The position numbers were made by a program, and so were the translations under genes. The notes under the pieces were generated by a model. That model did not search any database and was not told the origin of the DNA. It saw only the letters and a list, made by a program, of their open reading frames with translations. From assembly GCA_033026295.1 (NCBI GenBank), contig CM065186.1, forward strand, positions 19,317,672 to 19,381,671: 64,000 bases of DNA, read 5' to 3'. The stretch comes from Channa striata (lineage: Eukaryota; Chordata; Actinopteri; Anabantiformes; Channidae). Below, piece after piece: positions 1 through 13,127 of the stretch; the stretch's first letter is position 1, and every line of letters begins with the position of its first letter.

Positions 1-3000
1 GTTTGTGTTTGCACACACAGAGGAAGACAGCAAGTGCACGTGTGCAAAGACATATTTTGGCACATCTAACAGAGAATATCACTAAAGGATGACCTGACAT
101 TGCAAGAGGGAAAGAGACCTCCCCCAAAGGCAGTGATTTTTTTTTTTCCAGACAGACGATAGACAGAATGTGAGCCACCCTGTATGGACACAGACTCCTT
201 TTCCTCACAAATTCCAATTTAACCGCTGATGTTGAAATCGAGGCGTTTAATGGTTTTAGAGAATCAGCGACATTCTGTGAAGACATGCAACGTATTACAC
301 GAACTGTTCAAACTGGCTGATAATCACATTCTGTAGGTCAAGTGATCCGAGCTCAGCCATTTGTGGATGGACATACCAGATAACACTGAAAAAATAAACC
401 CTGACCATGTAGAATTTAAACAGTGGTCTCTGTGTGTGAGACCCCACGTCACATAGTAACTGAGGGGGAGACCAGCTGCAGGCTGGGAGTTTGGGCTCCA
501 AACTGACAGAGTTTACTGCAGAGCTAAGAGCACTATTGTACGTCTAGTCTTTTGGTTGCCATGTCTGCATTAAGATGATTTCAGAGTGTCGGTTGCTAAC
601 TGAAGTGACCTTTAGTGGAACACTTTCCCCGTGAAGAAAATGGGATATTGGAATAGATTTTGATATATCTTCTGTTTAAATTGCTACGGCGTGAATGAAA
701 ACGTGTTATTGAACTTTATCCAGAATTTTAAAAATGGTTTTAAGGTTTAATTACCGTTTGGGCCAAATGCCAGCTTGTTTCTGCCCATGCCTTCTAAGCC
801 TTTCGGTCCTCCTCTTTAAACTGTGTGATAGTGGTTTTGGGACCCTTGTGTGTGTGTGTTTATCTTTGGCAGATGGCTCCTGTGACAAACGTTCAGCTCT
901 CTTGTTTTTTTTTCTACTTCCTGGGGTTATAACATCAGTTCAAGCTAACCCTCACACACACATTTGGCATATTATGGTCTTTTATAGTTAATATTGCTGA
1001 AGTGATAGCCATCAGCATGATTTACAATTGCCCAGTCCCACATCAAACCAAGCCTCAACCGCCCTCCGCTCCAACACAGTGGGAGAGATTCTTTGTGAAG
1101 CAGTCGTTCCGTAGTGGCCTGCCAACACATCCCAATGTGTGTCACTACCCATTTAGTGTTTGGCCCACTGCGCCACACTCTCCATATTTATACAGCGAGC
1201 GAAGCTTCCAGCATACAAACAAGACACGAGGACACACAGCGCAGGCGGATAATTCAGACCATCAGCAACGACATCACCACGCCGCTGTTGATAGGTCAAT
1301 AGCTGCTTGATGATGGCTAGCTGCAGTTCCAACTGTGCACAGATGGGACACATCACTACTGCTTCAAAGTGTCGGCACAAAGAAAATTTAATTGAGTGCA
1401 ATAGATGGTGTGTAATTAACCCTGACTTGTTATCGTGGAAGGATGTTTACTGCAGGGGCTTTACAGATATTATAATACGTTAAGAAACCAGTCATAGGAA
1501 TTAGATCATAATCCAGAAATGTTGCAGCAACACATACAAAGAAATTACATTTTACATATGAATTTGTATTTTTCATGCATTTTTCAATAACGTACTAATT
1601 CAAAAACACCTACGTAGTCATGATGCGTTACCTTTTCTAAGCTCTACCTTTTACACATTTCAACTACACCTGCAGTGTCTAGCGGCCATGTAATAAAAAG
1701 TCATTATAATGTTACTTAACGTGTATTGTGCATTGCTGTGCCATAAAGAAGCTCTTCAAAACAGCGCAGACGCCGGAGAATGGCATTTTCATCGCACCAA
1801 AAGCGATGTGCTTTAGATCCTTTTCTCTAGCCACACCTCCTGAGAGCTGAGAAGGCTCTTGCATCCTGTGCTGCTCTGGATAAACGTGTCATCAAAAATG
1901 TAACAGCGTTCAATCACTCTGTGGCCCATTAATCCAGCCACAGGCAGATGGTTCGTGTGGCTCAGGTCCGTTACTTGAATCCTTCTGTAGTCAACTCACT
2001 CGAGTACTTTTATTGTAACGGTGACAGTCCCTACTTTGTGCCCACGTTGTCTTTGGAATGTCTTTGAAAGGAGTCTCCTTGCATATCAATATTCCCCACT
2101 GGCACAATAATGAGGCTGTCAAACACTGGCGCGCTGTCCCTCGCCGCTCTCACCTCCTTGTGATTGCTATGATTTACTATGATATTGAAAAAACTCTTAT
2201 CAATAGCAAGAGGCAGGTGATATACTGTATAGCAATTGACTGAGGGAATAACAGATATGGACTTAGGTAAATGGCGTACTGGGAGGAGTAGAGAGGGAGA
2301 AGAGGAAACCTACCTCCCTCTCAGCAATCAGCCTTGGGGGGCCTGTAACTGCACCTCTTCCTTCCTGGAGTTCAAAAGCTTGAGTGGGAGGTAGAGATGC
2401 TGTTGAGCCTGGAGGCAAGCCATCTCATCACCAAACAGCTTATTTATTTTCTGCTCACAAAACACTCTGGAAAGGAGAGGGGAAGCCCTTGTCGCTCTTA
2501 AGGTGAGTGGGGTCCATTTTGCTACTTTGATACCTTCACATCAGGCCAAAAGACATTGCCACCCAGGGGGTCTGAGGACCCGCGTACCGTAAGCTGCAAC
2601 CTATAATCAGAGCTGGAGGAGGGATGATCCCTGGGCCGACGCCTTGGCTAAATTTACTTTGACTGTGTTACATCTCCAAAGAGCAGACAGGAACATTCTG
2701 GCTGTTACATCTAAAACAACACCCGTCAGAATGACAATAAGCTCAAGCAAATTGGACAAGGTGAAAAGTGAAAAGGAAGTGACCCGAGCAGCTCATTAGA
2801 ACCTTCCTCTGCGATCGATGCTGCTTAGGGAGCACAGTACACACTGTACATCATATCTCAGAGGAATTAACTAAACAGTTTGCGAGGCCAATTTGGGTCA
2901 AAAGTGACCTGGCTGAGTTTTTATTTTCTATATCTTTGCAATAAATTAATTTCTTTATTCAATATTCAAGGTGTTATTCAATTAACTTGTTTTTGATCAT

Positions 3001-3439
3001 CATGCGTCCTTATTCTCTTTTTTTCATCTCTACCCTTGACCCATGACCCATATCACCCACAGTGAGTTTCTGTGATATATCTTTGAAATGCATTTATTTC
3101 ATCATTTACTGTTCCAAGTTTGCAGTGAATATCTTGTTTTTGTTTAGCACAAATCATCATTTTTATTTCTCCTATATTACTTTATGAATAAGCACAGCTT
3201 TTCTTTTTAGACACATGGGTCAGAAACGACCCACGTGCATTTACTACAGCATTTCCTGGGAAACTGTGAAATGTGTTTGTTTCCGCCATTTTACAGCTAA
3301 TACATGTAAGTATTGTTTTTCAGATGTCTAATATTACCTTAGAAAATGTTTGATGACAGTAGTGGGAGATAATTATTCATCACATTTGATTAGGATTAGG
3401 TTTCCTGAGAGTGAGCACAGTACATTACGTGTCAGAGAG
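1..3439. other. non-coding, no recognised feature
   Basis: Complex, mostly single-copy-looking DNA with short homopolymer runs. Open frames here are short, overlap on both strands and show no family motif. If ptprg continues toward lower coordinates, this is intron or 3' flank of that gene. Confidence 0.6.
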
Positions 3440-3469
3440 TTACAGAAAATGACTGTTGAACCTCAGAGC

Positions 3470-3692
3470 CTACACCAGCTTCACCACAGCAGCCTGATGG
3501 CCGCCCACCCTGAGCCTGGTTCTGCTGGAGCTTTCTTCCGTTAAAGGGAGTTTTTCCTCTCCACTGTTGCCTATAGCTGCTCAAGGGGATTTGTTGGGTT
3601 TTCTGTAAATTACTTTATCATGTAAAGTGCCTTGAGATGACTTTGTTGTAAATTGGCAACATATAAATATGTTAAATTGAACTGAATTGAAA
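3470..3692 (+). mobile_element. L2-type LINE 3' UTR/tail fragment
   Basis: This stretch carries the consensus 3' end shared with the copies at 18.1, 22.3, 28.4 and 30.6 kb: GCCGCCCACCCTGAGCC, a TTCCGTTAAAGGGAG block, TAGCTGCTCAAGG, then AAGTGCCTTGAGATGAC and a TATAAATA stretch ending in a decayed TTGAA-type tail. No protein-coding part remains. It is a 5'-truncated insertion, the usual fate of LINE copies. Confidence 0.88.
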
Positions 3693-6600
3693 CAAATTTT
3701 TATTATTGTATTAAGTAATTTAGGTTTATATCAACTTAGATGTAGTAGTATAAAAACTATTTAAGAAACAAATTATTTAAAGAGTACTTGGAATATTCAA
3801 TCGTAAAATTAATTGATTTCAAAAGACAAATAAAAAAAAAAATCAGGCAGCATGAAATAATGTAGGAAATGAACGCCTGTCATTTTCGACTAGATGTTCT
3901 GCATTAGAAGGGCTGTGAATATGTTGTGCATCTAAGTGTTAAACAATAACTTTTTTCAATGAACAGTCCAAACAGTCATGCTCTTAGTAACTACACAAAG
4001 AGAATTAATGGTCTCAGAGCAGTGAATGCCTGCACCAGCAATCTGTGCCAACTCATCTAATAAACAACGTAAGTGATAACTTTGATTCGACACTATGGGA
4101 ACGATGATTGTCTGGAGCTTATGGTCAAGTTCCATGACTCTGGACAAAAGCAACGACCAACGAAACACCTTGGCCTTGCAGACGAGTACTGGGCAAACTG
4201 TATGTTTGCTTTGCGAAGTGATTCGAATAGACCTGGTGTCGTGTCCATTGATGGCTATTTCCAAGACACCCAATAAACCAATCAGACCACTGTGAGTTAC
4301 AAGAAATTATGGGACATTTGGTGGTAGACATCTGGTGTAGCTGCAATGAGCATTGATTGTCCACATTATGAGGAATTAATGCGCCGTGTATGTGAGATAC
4401 AATCCCGCATAAAACCAGTCAAGCAGTCTCATCTGTGTAGCGCATTTTTTTCTGGTAGCAAAACAAAACAAATCTTTTTATAATCACAACAAGAACAATG
4501 GCCATGTTGCCATTGCCGTTTTCTCCATCAGCTGCACTGTGACCTACACAAGTGAGGCCATGTCCTCTGGAAATTCCACTTCAGCCAGCCTCCTCCTTGT
4601 GAACGAGCTTTAAATCTTCCAGACATACACAACGCACGCATGAACAATAACACATATGATGGCGCCAAAAAGCGATGGTCCTACTAGTAGCAAAGTGTAA
4701 TCTACACTTTAGTCCTAAAAGCAATGACCAGCCTTGCAGATGAGTAGTGGGCATACTATTTTTTTTTAACTACTGATTTATTCTTATTATCAAACAGGAT
4801 ATTGCCAGCAGATCTCTACTGTGTGAAAAATGTGCACTATAGGATTTAAGATTTATCAGGATATGTAACAATGTTACACTTTTAATAGTGACAATAAAAT
4901 GATTTGCAGTATGTGGTGAAGAGATGCGTTTCATTGTTCAATTAAATGCTTGGAATTAGAAGAATCCTGTCCAGTTTTATGAAAAATGCTACTGCAGCAT
5001 GTTACACATCTGGTGACATTTACCAAGTCAGTCGGTGTATGACCATCTGTGTGAGGACCGGGATGAGTTTTAGATTTAAGAGGAAGTGCGGGCACCTCAC
5101 GAGGCTTGAAGGTTTGAAGTGTAGAATTGCATTAGGAATAAGGTTAGGGAGAGACACTGAGCAGTGGTGGTCGAAGTTAAAGCAAGTGGCTAGAGAAAGC
5201 ATTTTGTCAATGGGTGTCCTCGCAAAAACACAAAGTACAAGCGTGTGCGTGCGTCACCGTCGTGTGTGTGATCACAAATGTGATGTAGTGTAATGTACTC
5301 AATGAAGCATTAATATGTGGGAAGGTAAGCGCAGGAGACAGTCTCACCGTGAACAGGCTGCAGTGATGAATCAGGCAGCCTGCACTGCTGACACCTTAAT
5401 GCATCATTATTATAGATGTTCTAAGTGGTTTCTGAGGGAGGGGGCGACAAGCTGATTTAAAGCTAACAACCCACCTGAAAACTAAATGTACATGCATTCA
5501 TTCTGTGCTGATACACGATTCTAGTATCTATCACCACCGTGAACAACTCTCCTGAAGCTGGAACTCCGAGAACGTAACCCCCATCAGTCGTGTCTGAAAG
5601 CTGGCCAAATCCACACGCTGGCACCCACGTACGTTGAAACGTCCTTCTGTGTCGTTTTCCGACAGGAACGTTCAAATTGATTTTAGGACCAAAATGTATA
5701 ATGTCTTACCAAAGACAACATGTATTTAACCTCCCTGAGTCTTGTAAATCCTCTTTGAAGGACACGATGCGTGTTCATCTGCTCACCACATTTTCACAGC
5801 GCCCATGTTCTAGTGAATACTGAATATATTTAGTTGTTACCTTGTGGGTATTTATACCGGCAAATATACTAATTTAAAAATGTCAGGAAATGCCCAAGAA
5901 GCTCGTAAGATAAAACGGAAGCTTGACATGCTAATTTTCTCTTTCTCTAGTTATTATATCTTGTTATACATTCTGTATGTAACCTACAGCACGGGGACAC
6001 AATTTGACATTGCTTTTATAATGGGAGTATCCTCATAAGAAAAACAGGATCATTTGTCATTTTGTTTCCCTAAACACAACATACATTCACCTTGTTCTCT
6101 TGTGGATATGTGAACTATTAAGCTTGTCTTGTAGAAACCAAAGCATACGTGTAACATTATTAAAACAATGCCGTCCGTCTGTTAGAGGGAGATCAGCTAG
6201 GCAACCAACATTTCCAGAACACATCCGAGAACAGCTCTGAGGCCAGTCCTGTTCGTAAGATCAGACTGCTCTATTTGGAACTCACTGTCCCCTGGGAAGA
6301 CTGAGCAGAGGCAGCGCACGAGTGTAAAACGGCCAAATATCTTCAGGACGTGGAGCAAGTTACAAGTTTCAGCAAAGTGTCTGAATGAAACAATTCTGCA
6401 ATGGTAGCAACCTCTTTGGACTTTGGGTGGATTTTCAAAATGAGGCGGCATCACTCCATGATGATGTCACCCTTATTAAGATTTTCAATTAGCTGCTTGT
6501 ACAGTCTGCAGCCTATTGTTACACACATGCACTCTTGTTGTGTATATGTGACACAGAAATCTACCTAGTCACCTCATATTTCCAGACAATTGGAAGTTAC

Positions 6601-6759
6601 TAAGTAGACTCTTTTTGGTACTAAATAGTCTGACATGATGCTTTTGAATTTGAGTCATTGTGCATGCAAATATCCAAATGAATGCAAATGCGCCATTTTT
6701 GTTATCCTGTAAAAAAAGCATATTATAGTCCTGACTTTAGATTTCTGTGCACAAAGTCA
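3693..6759. other. non-coding; two related short segments near 4.15 and 4.72 kb
   Basis: No gene is recognised. The segment 4146-4200 (AAAAGCAACGACCA ... CCTTGCAGACGAGTACTGGGCA) resembles 4716-4758 (AAAAGCAATGACCA then CCTTGCAGATGAGTAGTGGGCA) with an internal length difference. They are probably two decayed copies of the same small repeat. Confidence 0.45.
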
Positions 6760-6762
6760 ATA

Positions 6763-7018
6763 TCTTGGAACAACTCAGGTAGAGCAGTCATCCACTGATT
6801 TTAAGATTGTCGGTTCGATTCCCGGCTCCTCACATGTCAAAGTGTCCTTGAGTGGACTGACTTTATTTCTCACTGTCTGAATCCCAACTTTGTTGCTCCT
6901 GGTGAGTGTTGGCCAGCTGTATAGCAGCTCCCCGATCGGCTTGTGAGTGTGAACGGGTGAAAGAGTAGCCGTGTAAGGTGCTTCCGCACCAGTGATGTAG
7001 AAAAGCACCATGTACGTG
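6763..7018 (+). mobile_element. tRNA-derived SINE, family 1
   Basis: The head resembles a tRNA gene: an A-box-like CAACTCAGGTAGAGCA at 6771-6786 and a perfect B box GGTTCGATTCC at 6812-6822. It is followed by the family body (TGTCAAAGTGTCCTTGAG, GGCCAGCTGTATAGCAGCTCCCC, GTGTGAACGGGTGA) and a 3' end reading GTAGAAAAGCACCATGTACGTG. The same body and end recur at 32.3 kb (+) and, as a 3' part, at 30.9 kb (-). RNA polymerase III boxes would have driven its transcription; nothing suggests a working tRNA. Confidence 0.85.
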
Positions 7019-8315
7019 CTGCGCGTTTTCCGAGAACTTGTTTTGTACCTACAAATCTTTATTTATGCATTTATGAATGTTCAGCTGTGCATTTGTCCAC
7101 CTAGTTCAGAATATAAAAACCCTCTACAGACCTACGAAAAACCTCCGTTATTGTGTGCGTGAGTTTTAACAGATTAAACATGTATTTGTAAAATAAATTG
7201 AAACTAAGCAGCCAAAACCTAATGCTAATACATTTCATTAATTATTCTAGTCTCAGTTTGACTGAAGAAGGGACTCAGTCAGTGAAGTTGTTGCTGCTCC
7301 AGGTCCATCGTTGCAGCTGTATCAAATGCAGAAGTCGATATCAATAAATGCATGAAATGCAGATTTGAGTAGTTTTTTTAACACAATATTACGATAAAAA
7401 TACAAATTTGTTTGGACTCTATTGAACCCTATTTACATTTCCCAATCTTAACTCCACACTTGTCAGCATGACGTTATTGTTGTCTGGATCATTTTGGGAT
7501 TTAGACGTTGTCAGGGTCTGGAAGTGTTTGAATGGGGCCAAGATTGCAAAGGTAACAAGACACTGTGACCTGGATGTATAAAATTATGTTTTAATCCAGC
7601 CAGGTGAGTTTTACGCCTTATAAGTTTGGCAGGAGCTCAGGACTGATTTCAGTTCAAAAAATGTCCTGGCACTCTTTTGTGTCCAGATGATTTAGAAATC
7701 AAACAGTAAAAGCCTCAGTTTGATGCTCATACTGCTGGAATGACGTGCGAGCCCAGAGGGGAGTACAGCACTGCCTTGTTAACTCCACTTACATCAAAGA
7801 ATGCTTCTCATGCTGCTTAAGTTGAACGTTTTCAAATCTCTGGTCACTTACAGAAAACCTGTGGGACTGTTTTGCAGTGCTGTAGTTTGGGCGTTTTGTA
7901 TTTTACATATAAATGAATTCCCGTGAGGCAAAAATTGCTCAAACACTATGTGCCAGAACAACAAGAGGAACAAGGATAGAAGCAACGTGGACTGACTTCA
8001 TTTCACACTGTCTAGCTCCAGTCCTCACCCCAGCAATACAAGCCCCAAGGTTACAGATGGTGAGACTGAAGGTGATGAGTAAGATCAGTCACTTAAGGTA
8101 GCCCCTGTGGCACTGACCCTTCAGACTTTACAAACGGCCTGTCTGGGCCTAGATAGTGTTCAGGAAATTGAAAAGGCCCCGTTGTACTCTGGTGGATGCA
8201 GCCAAAGACACTGCTTATCATCGTCATGAAAATCTTGCCCACATACACAGGTCACTCGTGGTTGTGCTATATCAATGGTGGTTGTGGGTAACCCATTTAT
8301 TGCCATTTTTGATCA
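7019..8315. other. non-coding, no recognised feature
   Basis: No motif-bearing frame, tRNA fold or recognisable repeat was seen in this stretch. Confidence 0.55.
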
Positions 8316-8690
8316 GGCATCCGTTCATTCATCCGTCCGTTACTTGGTACGATAGTGGCAGTCATAATCTCCCGAGGATGTTCTGGGTCTAGTCCCGTGT
8401 CTCCTACCAGTTAGACAACCCTGAAAAACCCCCAATAAAAGACACCCAGAAAAAAATCCTGATTGGACTGATGAAGCAACTCAGCCGGCTCCAACATGAG
8501 GGTGAAGCAGCCCTACTCTGAACTTCCCCCAGCTGTTTGAACTCCTTCCCCTAATTCTAATTGTGAGCCCAGCCACTTTATGGGGGAAATTCACTTTTGG
8601 TTGATTCTATCTACCACTGGTCAAAGCGTGTGACCTTAGGTTGGAAAGTTGGAGGAGAGATCAATCAGGTCATCAAAGTCAGAGTTGGTC
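8316..8690 (+). repeat. diverged dispersed teleost repeat
   Basis: The order of blocks (CATCCGTTCATTCATCCGTCC; AATCTCCCGAGGATGTTCTGGGTC; GAAGCAACTCAGCCGGCTCCAACATG; CTCTGAACTTCCCCCAGCTG; TGTGAGCCCAGCCAC; ACCACTGGTCAAAGCGTGTGACC) parallels a dispersed repeat I know from fish genomes, in which an AACTGGCTCCT / CTCTACTCTGAGCTCCTCCC / AGCTCATGACC series occurs. The copy is old and heavily mutated. The class of the parent element is not certain. Confidence 0.55.
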
Positions 8691-11600
8691 CTCTGATCAC
8701 CTAAATGTGTACCGCATGTGTTTGATTGTTTTCAGCGTTGCACAATTTATGTAATTGCAATTTCAAAGGGCAAATCCGTAAAGAGGCTGTTCTGTGCCTC
8801 GTAGATTTGAGTGGAGACAAATTTCCCGCTGTGGATATTGTAGCAGACATGTTGACATGGACAAAAATGACCTGGACTTTACCCTAGGGACCTCTGCAGG
8901 GGATCATGACTATGCAGCAATCCGGTTAATCCTACCTGTACGAACAATTAAAACCTTTCCCGAAACTATGATGCATTTCCTAAGTGTAATGGAGCAGAAA
9001 CGAAATCTTTGCACACAGCCAAGTTTGCTCAGGTGCACACAGCTACACGTCTAGCCATTCAGCCAAGGATGCCAACAGTTTGTTATGCATGTTTTTATTG
9101 GTTTTTTATTTTTTTATTTTTGCACACGTTGTCAGGATTAAAAAGTCTTTTAGTTTTGTGTCAAGATTTTTACATCTTAACATTTTGCAAACATGTTGTT
9201 AGTGTATTCCACACAGCAAATCCCAATTCTTATTTTACTCAACGTTCGACATCTTATAAACATTGATTGAGAAAGAAAAATAAATATTTCAATTAGCAAT
9301 TTCTCATCAAAACAGAAAGCAGACTTCATCCAAAGGAAATATAACTTTTCTTTTATTCCCTATCAAAGTGAACGGACCCAAGGGGAGTCAGCATTTTTTC
9401 CTCTCTCTCATCAAGTAATGGGGAAATCTCTGGAGATAAAGAATATTTTATTGCCATTTCTCGGCTAATTTAATATCAGACATCAGACAACAAAAGCTTT
9501 TAGATAATTCAGCTTTAATGTGATGTGCAGAATTGGTGATAGCAAAAGAGAAAGCAATCCTTAGCTAATGTAAGTGGAAGCTTTTGTGGTCTTTGCTATA
9601 ATACTGTCTGAATGCCAAACTCCGAGAAACAACTCAAACTGGCTTCAGCATATTAGTGTTATAAGTATGCTTCGAATAACATTAAAATCTTTTAGGAGAT
9701 TCTAGAGGTGAGCGAAAAAATTCATATCCTCTCTGACTATTGATTCACAGATGCTACAAATGTTTTTTATTAAATAACGTTGACAGAACTTAAAACGGCA
9801 AAATTCAACTGCACGGACGTGAATGTTATACAGCAACGCACATGTTATGGTTTGTCTGGAGTTCATCCTCAGTATCAGAGACGTTTGAGTGCGTTTTAGT
9901 GAGGTCATAGTAACGTTTCCATGGTGATAATCAATTCTCTGCACCCCGGAAGAACTTTACTGAACTTCAGGCAAATGTGCTGGAACACAACAGCAGAGAT
10001 CCCTTCCTTCGCTCCAGAACAGACCCGACAGAAAATGGTTTAAAAATTCAGTTTCTTTTCATTATTTGCCAGTAGGCTGAAAAAATTTAAAAACAGAAAA
10101 CCTGTATACTCATTCATACTTGCCTAAATGACCATAATCAGAAGCAATTAGTTTACGTCAGTTAAATTAGTCTAATTTCCTGTTGATTAAGTCGATGTCG
10201 ATGTTTGGCGCAGAGCTAACGAGAGCAAAAATATCATGCCTTTCTTTCGTTTTCTAGATCAAAACATTTTTGATTGGAGAATCCCCATGAATGGAACCAA
10301 GACACCGAGAATTGGAATCAGATCAGGAGTTTGGCAAAGTTTTCCACCTGTGCTAGGTTTTCCATTTACTTTGATAATGTTAAATATGAATTCAAATCAC
10401 AAATTTATTAGTTGTTGATAGAGGACTGATTTGAAAGCAGATTTTATGGGATTGATTTGTAAGCTCTTGCATTGCATTTTTCACTTTTTATTACGAGAGG
10501 TTAATGTTTTCTTTTGTTTAGACAGGAAATGGACACTGATGCCGAATACTCTTTACCTTTCCTTTGACTGTTTGCAGTAAAGACTTGTATTTGAATAATT
10601 CGAGAGCATTTGCGCAACAGTTTACTCAAGACAGAAAAGATACAACCCAAAGGTAAGTTTATCAGATAAAAAGTTTTTTTTTTGCCTTCATCACTCTTCA
10701 CACTGCTTTTTTCCATATCAAGTAGCTTCTCCCATTACCAGCATCTATCTTTGCACCCATTTTCCACCAATAATAATTTAATTGGCAGATTATTTCTGCA
10801 CCCTTCAAACGTGCAAATCTTTGATGTAAAGAGCCCCTGAAATTGTGCACTTTAATCACAACAGGCCAATATCCCACCTGACTAACTTTAATTAAAAATG
10901 GATGCTAACATCACAATTGTGATTCAGCGATAAAGCTCGCAGTCTTCTCCCGTCGCACTCGCTTGTATTTTATCTGCTTCCTCTTTGCACATGCACAGAA
11001 TCCGTGTGCCAGTAACTAGAGTAAAGAGGGTATTTTCAGCTTTAGCACTACAGCAGGCATGTTAATAGAATATGTCAAAGGCACAGCGGTGACAGATAAC
11101 TCAGTAGCAAAGGCACGATTTCTGGAGGCGTCTGAGGCAGACCTCTACCCACTGGAAATGTCATGTATGCTTCTCGTGTGTTAAGGCAATTCAAAAATGT
11201 GTCCTGACAGAAATCTCTCGTCATTCTGTCCGTCCACCTTCACGTTTCTCCTGGGACAGCACTGTTGCCTCAGCACAGAAATGTAAAACAGGGGTATTCT
11301 GGAGCTGGTGATGCTGCCACGACCCCGCTGAGAGTGCTGCGGGACTGGGCATGGCGCCCTATGATCGCCTCCCTCCTCGGGGACTGACGGATCTGAGGTG
11401 ACATAAGAAAGGCTTTGTTTGAAAACAGACAACAGAATGCGCCGCGTGGAGCACGTCCTTGCCGAAAGGAAAGACCGAGGACATCAAGACGAAGGTTTGA
11501 TGCAGTCCCTCAATCCGAGCCAAGCTATGGGGTTTTGAATTCCCCTGGAGCTGGAGAAAGGGCGTTCATCAAAGAAGGTCGTACGGCGTACCGTTCGGCA

Positions 11601-13127
11601 GCTGGTGATGTAACACACACTGCATTTCATCTCTCTTGCCGCCTTGGCTTTAGAAAGCAGATCGGACATGCTGGGACAGGGCCGTACAATCTGGGTTAGG
11701 AGATATGTTTAGAGCCTGCTGCGACCTCGCACAATCTATCTTAAAAACCCAATTGAAACATATTATGTGAGAAATGGTCCTGGGAGTCAGCAGTGGCGCT
11801 TCAATTTCACGAATGTGACTGTTTCATTAAATGTAAGTGTAGGGGAATGGGGTAGCGAGAAACAAAGGGGGGTGACGGAGGCCACCCTTATCAACATGCC
11901 CGGTTGTTAAACATAGTATGGAACAGGTTCGGCAACTGGGACGGCATCAGTTTGCCCCAGGTAGGATCGGGCTTTTAAAGAATGGCTGTGTTTTGTGTGT
12001 CATTGAGGACGGGCACCTGGAAACATTATGCTAGGGACGGCATGTGTTCTCCATCCAGAGGAAAGGCCAACCATAAATAAAAGGGAAATAAATTAGAAAT
12101 AAACAAGGGAGTGCAGCCTGACAGTCATCAGTTATCTTTGAAGCTTTAATGGAATGTAGCTGGCTGGGAGAGAGAAAAAAAAAAAAAAACAAGCCGAGGG
12201 AGGCTGAGGGAGAAGAGGCAATGAATGAGAAGAGCACCAGCAGCAAAAAGGCAAATAGGCTGGACATAACAATAGAGAGGAAAAACCCCTCAGGAGATAT
12301 CATTACTAATAAGATCAACAGCACAGAAAAAGAGCCCCCGTCACCCCGATGTGATTATGTACACGGCACCTCCACGTGTTGGCCTGCAACATCCAGCTCC
12401 GCTGATTTACTTACTCCCGTTGTGCTACAAGAGAACAAACCCTGTTTTCCATCTGCTCCGTCTTGCAGTGTAACAGCACAGTCCCTCTGCATCCGTCCAT
12501 CCAATATCGCCTCTCTCCTGACACTCGTGAGCTCCTGCACCGGTACCGACAGGCGACAGCTCACCTCGCTTGTCGTGCACAGATGCACTCGTTTGTACGT
12601 TCAGCCTCCAACTCCATTCGGAGTCACACGCAATTAAAGGCATTCACACACATTCCTGCCCGCTCTGTCTTACGCGTGTAATTATCAGCTTTTCCATTTG
12701 AGACTTCGCATCGGCGATTATGTTCCAGTCACAAAACATACAACCCACGCACTGGCTCAAAAGCAAAGAGGACACTGACAAAAAGAATACATTAAAAGCC
12801 AATTTATACCCAGCAAAACACACTTTTAAAGACGTCCAAAAACACAATCCTGTTTCCTAACAATTGCACTTCTATTTAATGAAACTTCAAATGCAAATAC
12901 ACTCTGTGGGGCATATAATTGCAGCCACATTTTTAAGATAATGAGGGTATGTTGACAACGGTGGATATGTTGTTACTGAACATAGCAATCAAACATACTC
13001 AAACATTCCATTTTGTCTCCACCAAATGATCTGATCTTGCAGCATAAAATCCAGTTTGTTAGACTACAGAGATTTTCTGCTTACACTCTTGCAGCACATG
13101 CTAGAAATGTGGATTGTGGTCGGGCCG
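8691..13127. other. non-coding, no recognised feature
   Basis: Contains A/T-rich tracts near 9.1 kb and poly-A near 12.18 kb. The open frame of 162 codons at 12149-12637 has low-complexity, charged and Ser/Pro-rich content and no motif, so it is not called as a gene. Confidence 0.5.

Noticed and set aside
3915..3945. Minus-strand AG|ATGCACAACATATTC considered as the next ptprg exon (human MQIFFYN)
   Set aside because: The following residues do not continue the domain, and the acceptor lacks a pyrimidine tract.
6771..6840. Possible tRNA gene (good A and B boxes)
   Set aside because: No acceptor stem closes around it, and it is continuous with the SINE body shared with 32.3 kb.
12149..12637. 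162-codon plus-strand open frame
   Set aside because: Starts in a poly-A-rich stretch, biased toward Ser/Thr/Lys, no domain motif, no splice context, and overlapped by equally open frames on the other strand.
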